Source: Roseburia_C sp031555935 (GTDB lineage: Bacteria > Bacillota > Clostridia > Lachnospirales > Lachnospiraceae). Taken from it: a stretch of 64,000 nt of DNA. The DNA lies in the NCBI GenBank assembly GCA_031555935.1, contig JAVBTX010000009.1, positions 9,105-73,104 of the forward strand. Reading direction: 5' to 3'. Position 1 is the first letter of the stretch. Each line of letters opens with the position of its first letter. A model generated the notes under the pieces. It did not search any database, was not told the DNA's origin, and saw only the letters and a list, made by a program, of their open reading frames with translations. Shown piece after piece: positions 52,954 to 62,267 of this stretch. Position numbers and translations under genes: made by a program.

Positions 52954-54150
52954 CTAATTTAAATAGCCTTTGCCAGCCAGATAGTCGGCAATCGTCTGAA
53001 CGTCTTTGTCGCCGCGTCCTGACAAGCACACTACCATTACTTGCTCTTTGGTCATTGTACTGGCATGTTTCATTGCATAAGCAATCGCATGGGCACTTTC
53101 AATCGCCGGTATGATGCCTTCAATTTTACTTAATTCCATTAATGCATCCATTGCCTCGATATCGGTAACTGCGACATACTCTGCCCGGTTACTATCACGC
53201 AGATATGCATGCTCGGGACCGACCCCCGGATAATCCAGACCAGCCGAAATTGAGTGCGCCAATTGTACATTACCGTCCTCATCCTGCAATAGATAGGAAC
53301 GCATTCCGTGTAATACTCCCGGTTTACCAAGTACCATTGCACTGGCATGTTTATCAGTATCAACACCAAGTCCGGCCGCTTCAACACCAATTAACTTTAC
53401 TTCTGAATCGTCAAGAAATTCAGCAAACATTCCAATTGAATTCGAACCTCCGCCAACACATGCCATCACTACATCCGGCAAGCGCCCTTCAACTTCTAGT
53501 ATCTGTCGTCTGGCTTCGCGGCTGATAATACTTTGAAACTCCTTGACCATCTTCGGATATGGATATGGTCCAACCGCTGAACCAATAATGTAAAATGTGT
53601 CCTCGGCTGTTTTTGCCCAGGTCCGAATGGCCTCGTTGGTTGCATCCTTTAAGGTGTTACTGCCAGAAGTGACTTTCTTAACCTTGGCACCAAGCAGCTC
53701 CATTCGCATTACATTTAGCGCCTGTCTTTCCATATCCTCAGCCCCCATATAAACTGTGCATTCCATATCAAAAAGGGCTGCTCCGGTGGCAGTTGCGACG
53801 CCATGCTGTCCGGCTCCGGTTTCGGCAATGATTTTTGTTTTGCCCATCCGTTTTGCTAATAAAATCTGGCCAATCACGTTGTTAATTTTATGGGCTCCAG
53901 TGTGGTTTAAATCTTCACGTTTTAAATAGATTTTGGTACCATACTTTGCACTCATACGCTCGGCATAGTAAAGCGGCGTTTCACGGCCGACATATTGCCG
54001 CAGGTAATACTGGTATTCTTCGATAAATTTCGGGTCAGCGATTGCCGCCTCGAAGGCCTGCTCTAACTCCCCTAATGTATTCATCAATGACTCTGCCACA
54101 TACTGGCCGCCAAATTGACCGTAATATTTGTTACTTTGATTCTTCTCCAT
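52954..54150 (-). CDS. trpB: Tryptophan synthase beta chain
   Basis: 398 residues. PLP lysine in HTGAHKINN; GGGSNSIG for phosphate. Joins indole and serine. Overlaps trpF by 20 bp. Confidence 0.97.
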   Translation of the reverse strand: MEKNQSNKYYGQFGGQYVAESLMNTLGELEQAFEAAIADPKFIEEYQYYLRQYVGRETPLYYAERMSAKYGTKIYLKREDLNHTGAHKINNVIGQILLAKRMGKTKIIAETGAGQHGVATATGAALFDMECTVYMGAEDMERQALNVMRMELLGAKVKKVTSGSNTLKDATNEAIRTWAKTAEDTFYIIGSAVGPYPYPKMVKEFQSIISREARRQILEVEGRLPDVVMACVGGGSNSIGMFAEFLDDSEVKLIGVEAAGLGVDTDKHASAMVLGKPGVLHGMRSYLLQDEDGNVQLAHSISAGLDYPGVGPEHAYLRDSNRAEYVAVTDIEAMDALMELSKIEGIIPAIESAHAIAYAMKHASTMTKEQVMVVCLSGRGDKDVQTIADYLAGKGYLN

Positions 54151-54790
54151 GTTCCTTCACCTTTCTTACAAATGCTTTTATTTTATCTGGGGATTTTCCG
54201 CTCGCGCCTTCCACGCCGGAGCTGACATCCACAATATCAGGACTAAAAATAGTAATTCCCCTCGTCACATTTTCCGTTGTTAAGCCTCCCGCCAGAATAA
54301 ATTGCTTTCCAAAACGAAGAATACTTGCCTTCATTTCTGCTGATTTTTTTTCCCAATCAAAGGTCTTGCCGCCACCATACTCATTTCCATCCACTACATA
54401 GCCGGTGATTTTATCGCTGCCCGGTTGTCTGTTTATCGCTGCTAATACTTGACCTGCCTGTACTGCATCACTAATATTAACGGCCCGCCAGATGGGTATT
54501 GATAGCTGAGCGAAAAAATTCGGCACATCCTCTCCATAATCGCCATGTATCTGTAAAATATCAAATCCAGCCGCCACAATCTGGGCAATTTGACTTGCAT
54601 CCGGAGTAACAGTTACCGCCACGCTTTTTATCCCTGGCAATAATTGCTGCCTGAGCGCTTTGGCACGTTCCATGCTGATATTTCGTTTGCTTTTTTCGTA
54701 GAATACAAATCCGGCATAATCGACTTGCATTTCATTTAATGTGGCAATTTCATGTTCCATCGTGATTCCGCAGATTTTTATTTTTGTCAT
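54131..54790 (-). CDS. trpF: Phosphoribosylanthranilate isomerase
   Basis: 219 residues from ATG 54790 (GAGGTGGAAG before it); the longer frame extends into the trpC end. KICGI at the start carries the catalytic Cys and DVSSGVEG ends the barrel. It converts phosphoribosylanthranilate to CdRP. Confidence 0.94.
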   Translation of the reverse strand: MTKIKICGITMEHEIATLNEMQVDYAGFVFYEKSKRNISMERAKALRQQLLPGIKSVAVTVTPDASQIAQIVAAGFDILQIHGDYGEDVPNFFAQLSIPIWRAVNISDAVQAGQVLAAINRQPGSDKITGYVVDGNEYGGGKTFDWEKKSAEMKASILRFGKQFILAGGLTTENVTRGITIFSPDIVDVSSGVEGASGKSPDKIKAFVRKVKEHGEESK

Positions 54791-54810
54791 CGCTTCCACC
54801 TCTTTGCCAG

Positions 54811-55605
54811 CTACAAGGCTTTCCATCGTTTTGATAATGCCTGTGGATTTTCCGATTCCATAAAGGCTCTGCCAATTAGAAATGCATTTATCTGACAATC
54901 CTTCAAGAAACGAACGTCCTCGTCACTAACAATACCGCTTTCTGCAACAAACACCTTATCCGCTGAAACCATTTTGGATAACCGCTTTGAAGTCTCTAAA
55001 TGGATGGAAAAGTCCTTTAAATTCCGGTTGTTTACACCGATAATCCGTGGATTAATGCGCAGTGTACGTTCCATTTCCAACTCGTCATGGGTTTCGATTA
55101 GGACATCTAACCCCAGTGCTCTGGCCAGTTGGTAATAGTCCCGCAGTTGGATATCGTCAAGGATTGCTGCAATTAGCAGAACGGCATCAGCATCAATCGC
55201 TTTTGCTTCGTAAAACTGATACTCATCAATCATAAAATCTTTACGCAGAATCGGCAGGTTCGACATGCTTCGAATCTGTTTTAAATAATCGATATTGCCC
55301 TTAAAATGGTCCTCTTCGGTCAGGCAGGAAATCGCATCCATCGAGGCATTGTATTCTGTCATTCGCTCGGTTAATGTAATCTGACTATTGATATCTCCCG
55401 TGCTCGGTGAAGCCTGCTTAAACTCTCCGATAATGGATAACCCCGGTTTTTTTAATGCTTCGTAAAAGCTTTGACGCTCCTTGCCGTCTTGCTGCTCTTG
55501 CTTCTTTCTCATTTCGGCAGCTTCACGCATCTGTGTTGGTGATATGTTATTTTTATGCTCAACGAGCCTGATTTTCTTATCTGCTACTATTTTATCTAAA
55601 ATCAT
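54811..55605 (-). CDS. trpC: Indole-3-glycerol phosphate synthase
   Basis: 264 residues. IIGEFKQASPSTGDI (catalytic Lys), ILRKDFMIDEYQ, IGVNNRNLK and VAESGI are typical. Converts CdRP to indole-3-glycerol phosphate. Confidence 0.96.
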   Translation of the reverse strand: MILDKIVADKKIRLVEHKNNISPTQMREAAEMRKKQEQQDGKERQSFYEALKKPGLSIIGEFKQASPSTGDINSQITLTERMTEYNASMDAISCLTEEDHFKGNIDYLKQIRSMSNLPILRKDFMIDEYQFYEAKAIDADAVLLIAAILDDIQLRDYYQLARALGLDVLIETHDELEMERTLRINPRIIGVNNRNLKDFSIHLETSKRLSKMVSADKVFVAESGIVSDEDVRFLKDCQINAFLIGRAFMESENPQALSKRWKAL

Positions 55606-55613
55606 TATCTCTC

Positions 55614-55670
55614 ACTTTCCGCCGCCTGTCTCTGAGGGGGACTTTCCTTTACTTTCCGTCGCCCGTCTCT
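55614..55670. repeat. Direct repeat between trpG and trpC
   Basis: 20-bp unit ACTTTCCG[T/C]CGCC[C/T]GTCTCT at 55614-55633 and 55651-55670, 37 bp apart, two mismatches. It lies in the leader just before trpC and could form alternative structure. Confidence 0.6.
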
Positions 55671-55682
55671 AAGGTGGGCTTT

Positions 55683-56252
55683 TTAGATACTGCCGTTAAT
55701 AAAATTTTCAATCATCCGTTTGCCATGCTCGGTATAAATAGATTCAGGATGAAATTGCAATCCAACAACGGGATATTTCTGGTGGCGCATCGCCATGATT
55801 TCCCCATCTTCTGTTTCGGCAATAACAGTAAGACTTGCTGGTAAATCATCTCGCTGAACCGCCAATGAATGATATCTGGCAATCTCAATTGGCGTATCAA
55901 TGCCATCAAAAATACCGGTGCTACTGTGGTTAATCCGCGATTGCTTACCATGAAATAAGGCTTTGGCATATGACACCGTGCCGCCTAATGCTGCGCCGAT
56001 GCACTGATGTCCCAGACAGATTCCTAACAATGGCTTCTGGTCATAAAACTCCTGCACCACTGCCATACAGATACCGGCTTCGGCAGGGCTTTTCGGTCCC
56101 GGGGATAGAACAATTTTATCGGGGTTCATTGCTTTTATTTCCTCAATCGTAATTTTGTCATTTCGAACCACCCTGATATCCTCGGTAAAAATCCCCATAT
56201 ATTGATATAAGTTATAGGTAAATGAATCATAGTTATCAATCAATAAAATCAT
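55683..56252 (-). CDS. trpG: Anthranilate synthase glutaminase subunit
   Basis: 189 residues. Class I amidotransferase: DNYDSFTYNL, GICLGHQCIGAALGG (catalytic Cys) and FHPESI (His-Glu). It supplies ammonia to TrpE. Starts overlapping trpE by 4 bp. Relatives also serve PabA; its place in trp makes TrpG most likely, though dual use is possible. Confidence 0.94.
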   Translation of the reverse strand: MILLIDNYDSFTYNLYQYMGIFTEDIRVVRNDKITIEEIKAMNPDKIVLSPGPKSPAEAGICMAVVQEFYDQKPLLGICLGHQCIGAALGGTVSYAKALFHGKQSRINHSSTGIFDGIDTPIEIARYHSLAVQRDDLPASLTVIAETEDGEIMAMRHQKYPVVGLQFHPESIYTEHGKRMIENFINGSI

Positions 56253-57658
56253 AGCTGTTCTTCCTCCACTAATGTTTTAGCCAGTGCCATCACCTTGTTG
56301 CAGCATTCCTGATATTCACTTTCCGGCACAGAGTCAGCAACAATTCCTGCCCCTGCTTGTAAATATACATTTCGGCCCTTTTTTATCATCGTTCGTATCG
56401 TGATGCAAAAATCCATATCACCGCTAAAATCAATATATCCGGTCGCCCCGCCATATAAGCCACGGCGGCTGCTTTCTAATTCCTCGATAATTTCCATTGC
56501 GCGAATTTTCGGTGCGCCGCTCAGTGTTCCGGCTGGCAGGAAGGATGATACCAAATCGAGCGGATGAAACTCGCCTTTTTTTCTGCCCTCCACCTGTGAT
56601 GTGATGTGCATCACATGGGAGTAATTTTGTACTTCCATAAACTGTGTTACCTTGACGGTGCCAAACTCAGCAATCCGGCCCATATCATTTCTGGCTAAAT
56701 CGACGAGCATCACATGCTCTGCGCGTTCCTTTTCATCATGAAGCAGTTCTTCCTTCAATCTGGCATCTTCCGCTGCATCTATGCCCCGTTTTCTAGTTCC
56801 GGCGATTGGACAGGTAAAAACCCGATTGCCTTGCTGTTTTACAATCATCTCTGGCGAGCTGCCGATTACTTCAAAATCCCCGAAGTTAAAATAATACAGA
56901 TATGGAGATGGATTTAATTGCCGCAGCTCTTTGTATAATGCAAATCCCGATTGACTTGTTTCGATTGTCCAGCGCTGTGACAACACCGTCTGAAAGATAT
57001 GACCTTCGCGGATATAGGTTTTGATTTGCTCAACCTTGTCACTGTACTCTTGCAGCGTATCTGATTTTCGAATAATTTTTCCGTCCCGTATGAGTGGTGT
57101 ATCGCTATCTGTTCGCTTCGCCCGCGCCTGCTCTAGCATTGTATTTATCTCGGTTAAGGCTTTGTTTCGACCATCTTCATTATCTTCACCTAACACAATT
57201 CCGGTCATTGTCTCAGCCACATGGTCAACCATGATAAATTTCGTCATCAGCATCAATTGGATGGTCTCTATGCCGATTTCGTCTGGATTGCAGTCCGGTA
57301 ATTCCTCCACATAGCGGATAAAATCATAACCTAGATTTCCAACCAAGCCACCAGAAAAGTTCAGCTCGCTGTTGTCCTTTTTGATTTCAAATTCGCTGTA
57401 ATATTCTTTTAAAAGTTCTAATGGATTGCCTTCGCGAATCTCTTCACTACCATCGATTCGCTTAATTACAAGTGCATTTCCTTTTGAGGTAATGACCTCT
57501 TCGGGATGTACGCCGAAGAAGGTATAGCGGTCATAATTCTTATCGTAGCTTTCTAGTAAAAATCCCGTTTCATTGCCGACTAGGTTCTCATACATTCCGG
57601 TTGCTGTCTCATTTACAATGCTCACTGTTTTCTTATACACTCTTCTAATTCGTTTCAT
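56249..57658 (-). CDS. trpE: Anthranilate synthase component I
   Basis: 469 residues. Chorismate-binding domain: GGLVGNLGYDFIRY, GSSPEMIV, PIAGTRKRG, DLARNDMGRIAEFG and AGAGIVADSVPESEYQE. An N-terminal tryptophan-binding region with LESYD is present. ATG 57658 is preceded by AGGAGGAGAA. Controlled by the T-box leader. Confidence 0.96.
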   Translation of the reverse strand: MKRIRRVYKKTVSIVNETATGMYENLVGNETGFLLESYDKNYDRYTFFGVHPEEVITSKGNALVIKRIDGSEEIREGNPLELLKEYYSEFEIKKDNSELNFSGGLVGNLGYDFIRYVEELPDCNPDEIGIETIQLMLMTKFIMVDHVAETMTGIVLGEDNEDGRNKALTEINTMLEQARAKRTDSDTPLIRDGKIIRKSDTLQEYSDKVEQIKTYIREGHIFQTVLSQRWTIETSQSGFALYKELRQLNPSPYLYYFNFGDFEVIGSSPEMIVKQQGNRVFTCPIAGTRKRGIDAAEDARLKEELLHDEKERAEHVMLVDLARNDMGRIAEFGTVKVTQFMEVQNYSHVMHITSQVEGRKKGEFHPLDLVSSFLPAGTLSGAPKIRAMEIIEELESSRRGLYGGATGYIDFSGDMDFCITIRTMIKKGRNVYLQAGAGIVADSVPESEYQECCNKVMALAKTLVEEEQL

Positions 57659-57704
57659 CTGTTCTCCTCCTGATTTTATGAGATTTTCCTATTGAAATGT
57701 GCGC

Positions 57705-57724
57705 CGCCAGGTGCACATAAAAAA
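57705..57724. repeat. Second copy of short CGCCAGG repeat
   Basis: CGCCAGGTGCACATAAAA, matching the copy near 42231-42248 with two transitions. It is next to the T-box terminator tail. Confidence 0.4.
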
Positions 57725-58145
57725 CGTCCCTGAAACAGAAAAACTCTGCTTCAGGGACGATAAAAGTCGTGGTGCCACCCTTGTTCCTTAGGTGAATTGA
57801 TGGTTTTTGATAATATAAAAGGCAGATACTCCCTCTAATCGGAAATATCTGCCACCAATTCAATCTAAGCTCTCTTGATACGGAATCATGGAAAGTCCCC
57901 CTCACTATATGTAGCGCACTTTGTACGCAGCGCACTTGTGCGCAGGCGGAAAATAATGATTCGATATCTGGCCCCTATAACGTGGGGATACGGCATCCGC
58001 TACTAATGTTCACTTTGCATCTAACAAATCCATTCCTATCAAACTATCTTACTGACTTCCACCACCGCCAGCTCTCTGTAAAGATTCATTTGGAGTACTA
58101 CTTTTGCTCTTTGATTTTGTTTTTATTTAATTTAGTTACTAAGTT
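57725..58145 (-). promoter_or_regulatory. Trp T-box leader with antiterminator and terminator
   Basis: Minus strand: T-box AGGGTGGCACCACG (57768-57781), followed by terminator stem CGTCCCTGAA/TTCAGGGACG (57725-57759) with a T-run. The Stem I motif AGAGAGCTGGCGGTGGTGGAAG is at about 58055-58077, followed by GGAATGGAT with candidate specifier TGG (58030-58032), i.e. Trp. Uncharged tRNA-Trp would stabilise the antiterminator and turn on trpE-G-C-F-B-A-D. Confidence 0.88.
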
Positions 58146-58151
58146 GAATTG

Positions 58152-58180
58152 AGTTTAGCACAGTGACGTGATGGTGTCAA
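58152..58180 (-). promoter_or_regulatory. trp operon promoter
   Basis: Minus strand TTGACA (58175-58180), 17 bp, TAAACT (58152-58157), just upstream of the T-box. Confidence 0.75.
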
Positions 58181-58215
58181 TACCCTTTTTGAATATTTTT
58201 TATTTGACTCATTTG

Positions 58216-59286
58216 CTACCTTGTCCATCCGATTAGTTCCATATTCGAATCACATTTTAATGTTTCCAATAAAACATTTTTGCTCACATCCAGTTTTTTT
58301 ATTTTATTTTTAACACAATCTAATTTTTTCAGTTCAGTATTCCTGCTCACATCCAAATCACTTATTTTGTTATAACCACAAATCAAATTTACCAGTTTCT
58401 TATTTTTACTTACATCCAACTTGCTAAGGTTGTTGCCCTCACAGTTCAGGTATTTTAGCATCTTGTTTTTACTTAGATCAAGTTCATGAATGTTGCTTGA
58501 GTCGCAGTACAAATCTGTCAACTTTTTATTACTGCTTACATCTAGTTTATTGATTTTTGTATACCCACACGCCAGAAACTCCAGATTTCTATTTTTACTC
58601 ACATCCAATTTGCTAATTTTATTAGCTGAGCAACTTAAACCTGTCAGCACGGTATTTTTGCTCACATCTAGCTTGCTGATTTTATTAACTGGACAATTCA
58701 ATACTTTCAGCTTTTTGTTTTTACTCACATCCAGTGTGCTAATTTTGTTAAAAGAACAATTAATATATGTTAACTTGTTGTTTTTACTTACATCCAGATT
58801 ACTAATCTTGTTTTCTTCGCAATCCAACCATTCCAGTTTGATATTTTTGCTTACATCTAATTTAATGATTTTGTTGTTCTGGCACTTCAGCTCTTTCAGA
58901 TTAGTATTTTTCCCTAAATTTAGCTCGGTCAGCTTATTTTTTTCACAGTCTAGACGTTCTAACTTTGTATTCTTACTCAAATCTAATTTGCTGAGTCCGT
59001 TATACTTGCATTTTAATGATGTCAACTCGGTAAAATACTTGATTCCTTCCAGCGATTTGATATAATCATAATTTACATTCACCCTTTTAACTTTGGCAAG
59101 CTCGGTGCCCGAAAGTACCCCGTCATGATTGGAATCAAATTCCTCCTGAACATATTTCCTAAACGTAGTGTCTGGGAATTCTTTTTTATTGATGGGAACT
59201 GGAATAGATGCCGCATTCGTAATCATAGGGGCAACGAATAACAGTGAAAAGGATATGCAAAAAATAATAGTTGTTTTAATTTTCAT
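58216..59286 (-). CDS. Secreted leucine-rich-repeat protein with EF-hand
   Basis: 356 residues. A signal peptide (MKIKTTIIFCISFSLLFV..ANAAS), then an EF-hand-like DSNHDGVLSGTEL (about 51-63), then twelve 21-residue repeats of LDVSKNxxLxxLxCxxNKI type (about 92-350). The C-terminus WTR is abrupt. LRRs of this kind bind proteins or glycans on host or bacterial surfaces. It ends 3 bp before the next gene's reading frame starts upstream (59289), so both belong to one unit. Confidence 0.85.
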   Translation of the reverse strand: MKIKTTIIFCISFSLLFVAPMITNAASIPVPINKKEFPDTTFRKYVQEEFDSNHDGVLSGTELAKVKRVNVNYDYIKSLEGIKYFTELTSLKCKYNGLSKLDLSKNTKLERLDCEKNKLTELNLGKNTNLKELKCQNNKIIKLDVSKNIKLEWLDCEENKISNLDVSKNNKLTYINCSFNKISTLDVSKNKKLKVLNCPVNKISKLDVSKNTVLTGLSCSANKISKLDVSKNRNLEFLACGYTKINKLDVSSNKKLTDLYCDSSNIHELDLSKNKMLKYLNCEGNNLSKLDVSKNKKLVNLICGYNKISDLDVSRNTELKKLDCVKNKIKKLDVSKNVLLETLKCDSNMELIGWTR

Positions 59287-59288
59287 CT

Positions 59289-60737
59289 TTAAATTTCTCC
59301 TTCCTTTAATTCAGACAATTTAATTGTAGTAGGGGAATATTTTTTAATAATATAAGCATTTCTTTTTACGTTAACACTTTTTATAATATCTTCTATAGAT
59401 TCTTCGAATTTCTCTTTTTGTATCTTTTTAACTGCATTATCAGCGTATGCCTCTTGAACAATTTGTCGATTTTCGTCCTCTTGCCTGATGCCAATGGTGA
59501 TATAATACTCGTCCTCGGTATAAAACGGAATGTCGATTTGAGCTTTCATCAGTGCGTTAACAAAATTCGGCACTTTAGAGGTGTATTCTGTGTTATCACT
59601 TGAAATAATAGATGTGGAAATCGGGTGATAAGTGGATGTGTCCTCACTCGTTTTTATTAAATAATTCTTATATATCTCATCGAGCGACTTTTCACTTTTT
59701 AGCTCTTTTATGTAATCTTCCACCAATGTTATAAGCGTGTCCGTTTCTTCCTCGGTGTATTTTTTGCCTTCAAGACTATATTTGTTGATGATAAAATACT
59801 TCGCGGATGCAATCTCAACGGATGACGATATTTCAGTCTCTTCAGTTGGTTTTTGGGTCAAGTACGCCTCAAACACCAAATCATTATATAAAAAGCTTTG
59901 ATACGCTGCATTAAAAGCGTCTCTATCGCATTGATTGCCTTCAAAAACTTCCTTATTTATTTCCCACTGCTGTTCCAGATATGTATTCAACCGGTCCTGT
60001 TCAGATTGGTTGACCGTGACTCCTTGCTTGTCCCATTCGATTTTCATCACATAATCATATATAATTTGGCCCTCTACTTCCGCTTTGATCCAATCAGGAA
60101 TAGGGGTGCCGTCAATTTCTTGTTCCATCAGATTCGCGGATGAATCCATAAATTTATCGCTGGCAAGGATGGTTTTTTGAATAAGGTAGGCATTATAAAT
60201 TTCTGGAGAAATCAACGTGCCATCCAGCTGTAATACATAGCTTTCACCATTTTCTTCTTTTAAAATGAATATACTGCCTATCGCTGCGGCGGTAATGACA
60301 ATGAGAATGATGGATGATATTATTCGTTTTTTTAGGATATTATTTCTCTTATTCGCATTATTAATTACTAGCGAGACAATCCAAATTATTGCACACCCGA
60401 TTCCATAGCATATTATATCCATCCAGTCAAATACCCCACCCAAAATAGTACTTATTACACGATTATCTTCCATTCCTAATAGTCGTACAAGGTGAAAATA
60501 CTGTGAGACTTCTACACAGACCGCAAACAGAAATACATATAACGGCAACAGCTTGAAACCTTCTGGCCGGATAGCTCCCACAAAAAAGTACACCACCATC
60601 ACCACCAGAACATCCCCTAAATATGGACGAATAAAAGTGTCATGCACATATATGGCTATGTATACTTCTAAAAGAGTAAGTAGTACAAACGCGCTGAAGT
60701 ATATGATACGTTTTAAATTTGTTTTCTTCTTCTCCAT
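59289..60737 (-). CDS. DUF2809-like membrane protein fused to foldase-like domain
   Basis: 482 residues from ATG 60737 after GGAGG; the first in-frame ATG, 12 bases earlier, overlaps that site. Four membrane segments (about 10-115) resemble DUF2809/VanZ-like proteins, followed by a further helix (about 145-165) and a long outward-facing part (about 170-480). The latter has the SurA/PrsA-like layout with YVLQLDGTLISPE, and helical stretches with a weak parvulin-like core. A fusion of the two is uncommon. Catalytic rotamase residues are not obvious, so chaperone rather than isomerase activity is suggested. Confidence 0.65.
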   Translation of the reverse strand: MEKKKTNLKRIIYFSAFVLLTLLEVYIAIYVHDTFIRPYLGDVLVVMVVYFFVGAIRPEGFKLLPLYVFLFAVCVEVSQYFHLVRLLGMEDNRVISTILGGVFDWMDIICYGIGCAIIWIVSLVINNANKRNNILKKRIISSIILIVITAAAIGSIFILKEENGESYVLQLDGTLISPEIYNAYLIQKTILASDKFMDSSANLMEQEIDGTPIPDWIKAEVEGQIIYDYVMKIEWDKQGVTVNQSEQDRLNTYLEQQWEINKEVFEGNQCDRDAFNAAYQSFLYNDLVFEAYLTQKPTEETEISSSVEIASAKYFIINKYSLEGKKYTEEETDTLITLVEDYIKELKSEKSLDEIYKNYLIKTSEDTSTYHPISTSIISSDNTEYTSKVPNFVNALMKAQIDIPFYTEDEYYITIGIRQEDENRQIVQEAYADNAVKKIQKEKFEESIEDIIKSVNVKRNAYIIKKYSPTTIKLSELKEGEI

Positions 60738-60811
60738 GTTTTCCTCCATTTACTGACTCTTTTCATCTGTATTTTTGAAACTGCTTTTACATCCCAGTTT
60801 AATTATAGATT

Positions 60812-61898
60812 TTACTTTACAACAAAATAGAGTTTATTCTTTTTTGCATATTTTTTCGCATATGAATCTTTCTTGCCGAAAATGGTTAGTTTATTGCAAC
60901 CGTCAAATGCACCCTTGTCAATTTGGGTAACGCTATTTGGAATGATAACGTTGTAGAGCTTTGTGCAGTCTGAGAATGCGTTGTTACCAATTGATTTGAC
61001 GCCATCTTTGATGACAACGCTTTTTAACCGTGTGCAACTCATAAATGTCCATTCAAATTTAATCACACTGCCTGGAATGGTAACCGAGGTTAGTTTATCA
61101 CAATAACGGAACGCATACATATCGATATTTTTAACACTATTTGGAATGATATATTTGCCCGATTTCCCTCCTGGATACTGGATGAGTGTCGTCTTATTTT
61201 TGTTAAACAACACACCATCCCTACTTGAATACTTTTTATTGCCTGTGACTACAGAGATGCTGGTCAGCTTTTTGCAATCCGCAAATGAAAACTGTCCAAT
61301 CTTAGTCACGCTAGCAGGTATTACATATTTACCCGATTTTTTGCTGGATATTGAATGAGAGTTGTTTTATTTTTATTAAACAAAACCCCATCCTTGCTTG
61401 AATACTTTTTATTGTAATCACCTACTGAGAAATTCGTCAATGATTCACACCAATAAAATGCCGAATCGTTAATAAAAGTTACGCTGTCTGGAATGGTTAC
61501 TCGTTGTAGTTCATAGCAATGAGCGAACGAGAATACACCAATGGACGCCACTCCCTCCAAGAGTGTTATACTGTTTAACTGAAGCAATACATGAACGCCT
61601 CATCGCCAATAGAGGTGATACTATCAGGAATAATGACACTCTTCAGCTTTGTGTTTTGGAAGAATGCTCCCTTACCTATTTCAGCAACAGGTTTGCCGCC
61701 TAATGTATCTGGAATTATAACCTCGGAAGCTTTTCCTTTGTATTTGGTAATAGTTGCTTTTTCGAGAATTATTTCATACTCATAATCCTCATCCGTTGCT
61801 GCCTGAACCTCTGATGGCAACGCCCATTTCAGTCCCAAAAGCAGAGTCAAGAGCAGAGCCATTGCCCCCATTTTTTTAATTATCTGTTTAGTTTCCAT
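60812..61898 (-). pseudogene. BspA-like leucine-rich protein broken by two frameshifts
   Basis: Three consecutive frames read one protein. 61898-61575: signal peptide (METKQIIKKMGAMALLLTL...VQAA) and first LRR_5 repeats. 61587-61321: continuation with VTIPDSV and SVGDYNKKYSSKDGV. 61309-60812: further repeats ending FGKKDSYAKKYAKKNKLYF. Frameshift 1 lies near 61573-61580: the frame needs AGTTTAAAC and the sequence has AGTTAAAC. Frameshift 2 lies near 61334-61341: a run of six A in place of seven. BspA-like proteins (Treponema/Bacteroides/Trichomonas type) bind fibronectin and are found in gut Firmicutes. A sequence error remains possible. Confidence 0.8.
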
Positions 61899-61932
61899 GA
61901 TACCAACCTCCCTAGTTTTTTAAATTCTTTTT

Positions 61933-62012
61933 TTACTCTGCAACAAAATAAATGTTATTCTCTGTCGCATATTTTTGTGCATATGAATCTTTCTTGCAGA
62001 AAATTGTTATTT
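61933..62012 (-). pseudogene. Remnant: BspA-like C-terminus
   Basis: Reads ITIFCKKDSYAQKYATEN then NIYFVAE and stop, matching the end of the frameshifted neighbour (TIFGKKDSYAKKYAKKNKLY). It is a second, orphan C-terminal piece of such a gene. Confidence 0.7.
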
Positions 62013-62114
62013 GCATTTTTTACTATGCGTAGCCAGATTGGTCGACATCCCCTCGGACCACACAGTTGCCCTGCCACTTCCTTTCTTGTCGGCGTTTTCG
62101 TACCATTGGACAGG

Positions 62115-62215
62115 TTATAGGTTAATGTACCAACACACATAGTAGGTATGGAAATCCTCAACTTCACTATTATATACGAGAATGTTAAGTTCTACTAAAC
62201 TTAAAAAACAAATTT
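62115..62215 (-). pseudogene. HINT pretoxin fragment
   Basis: The frame ...LVELNILVYNSEVEDFHTYYV CWYINL then stop contains the EVEDFHTYYV hallmark of the pretoxin-HINT domain of Rhs/WapA-type polymorphic toxins. The frame stops eight codons after it. Ancestor of this piece was likely a toxin gene whose middle was deleted. Confidence 0.75.
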
Positions 62216-62267
62216 TCTTTGCTACTCATATTTCATAATCCCATTCGCTTTACCAGTTAGAATTTTT

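Noticed and set aside
61955..62167. A 70-residue minus-strand protein
   Set aside because: It runs across the HINT fragment and the BspA C-terminal remnant in another frame; no ribosome site.
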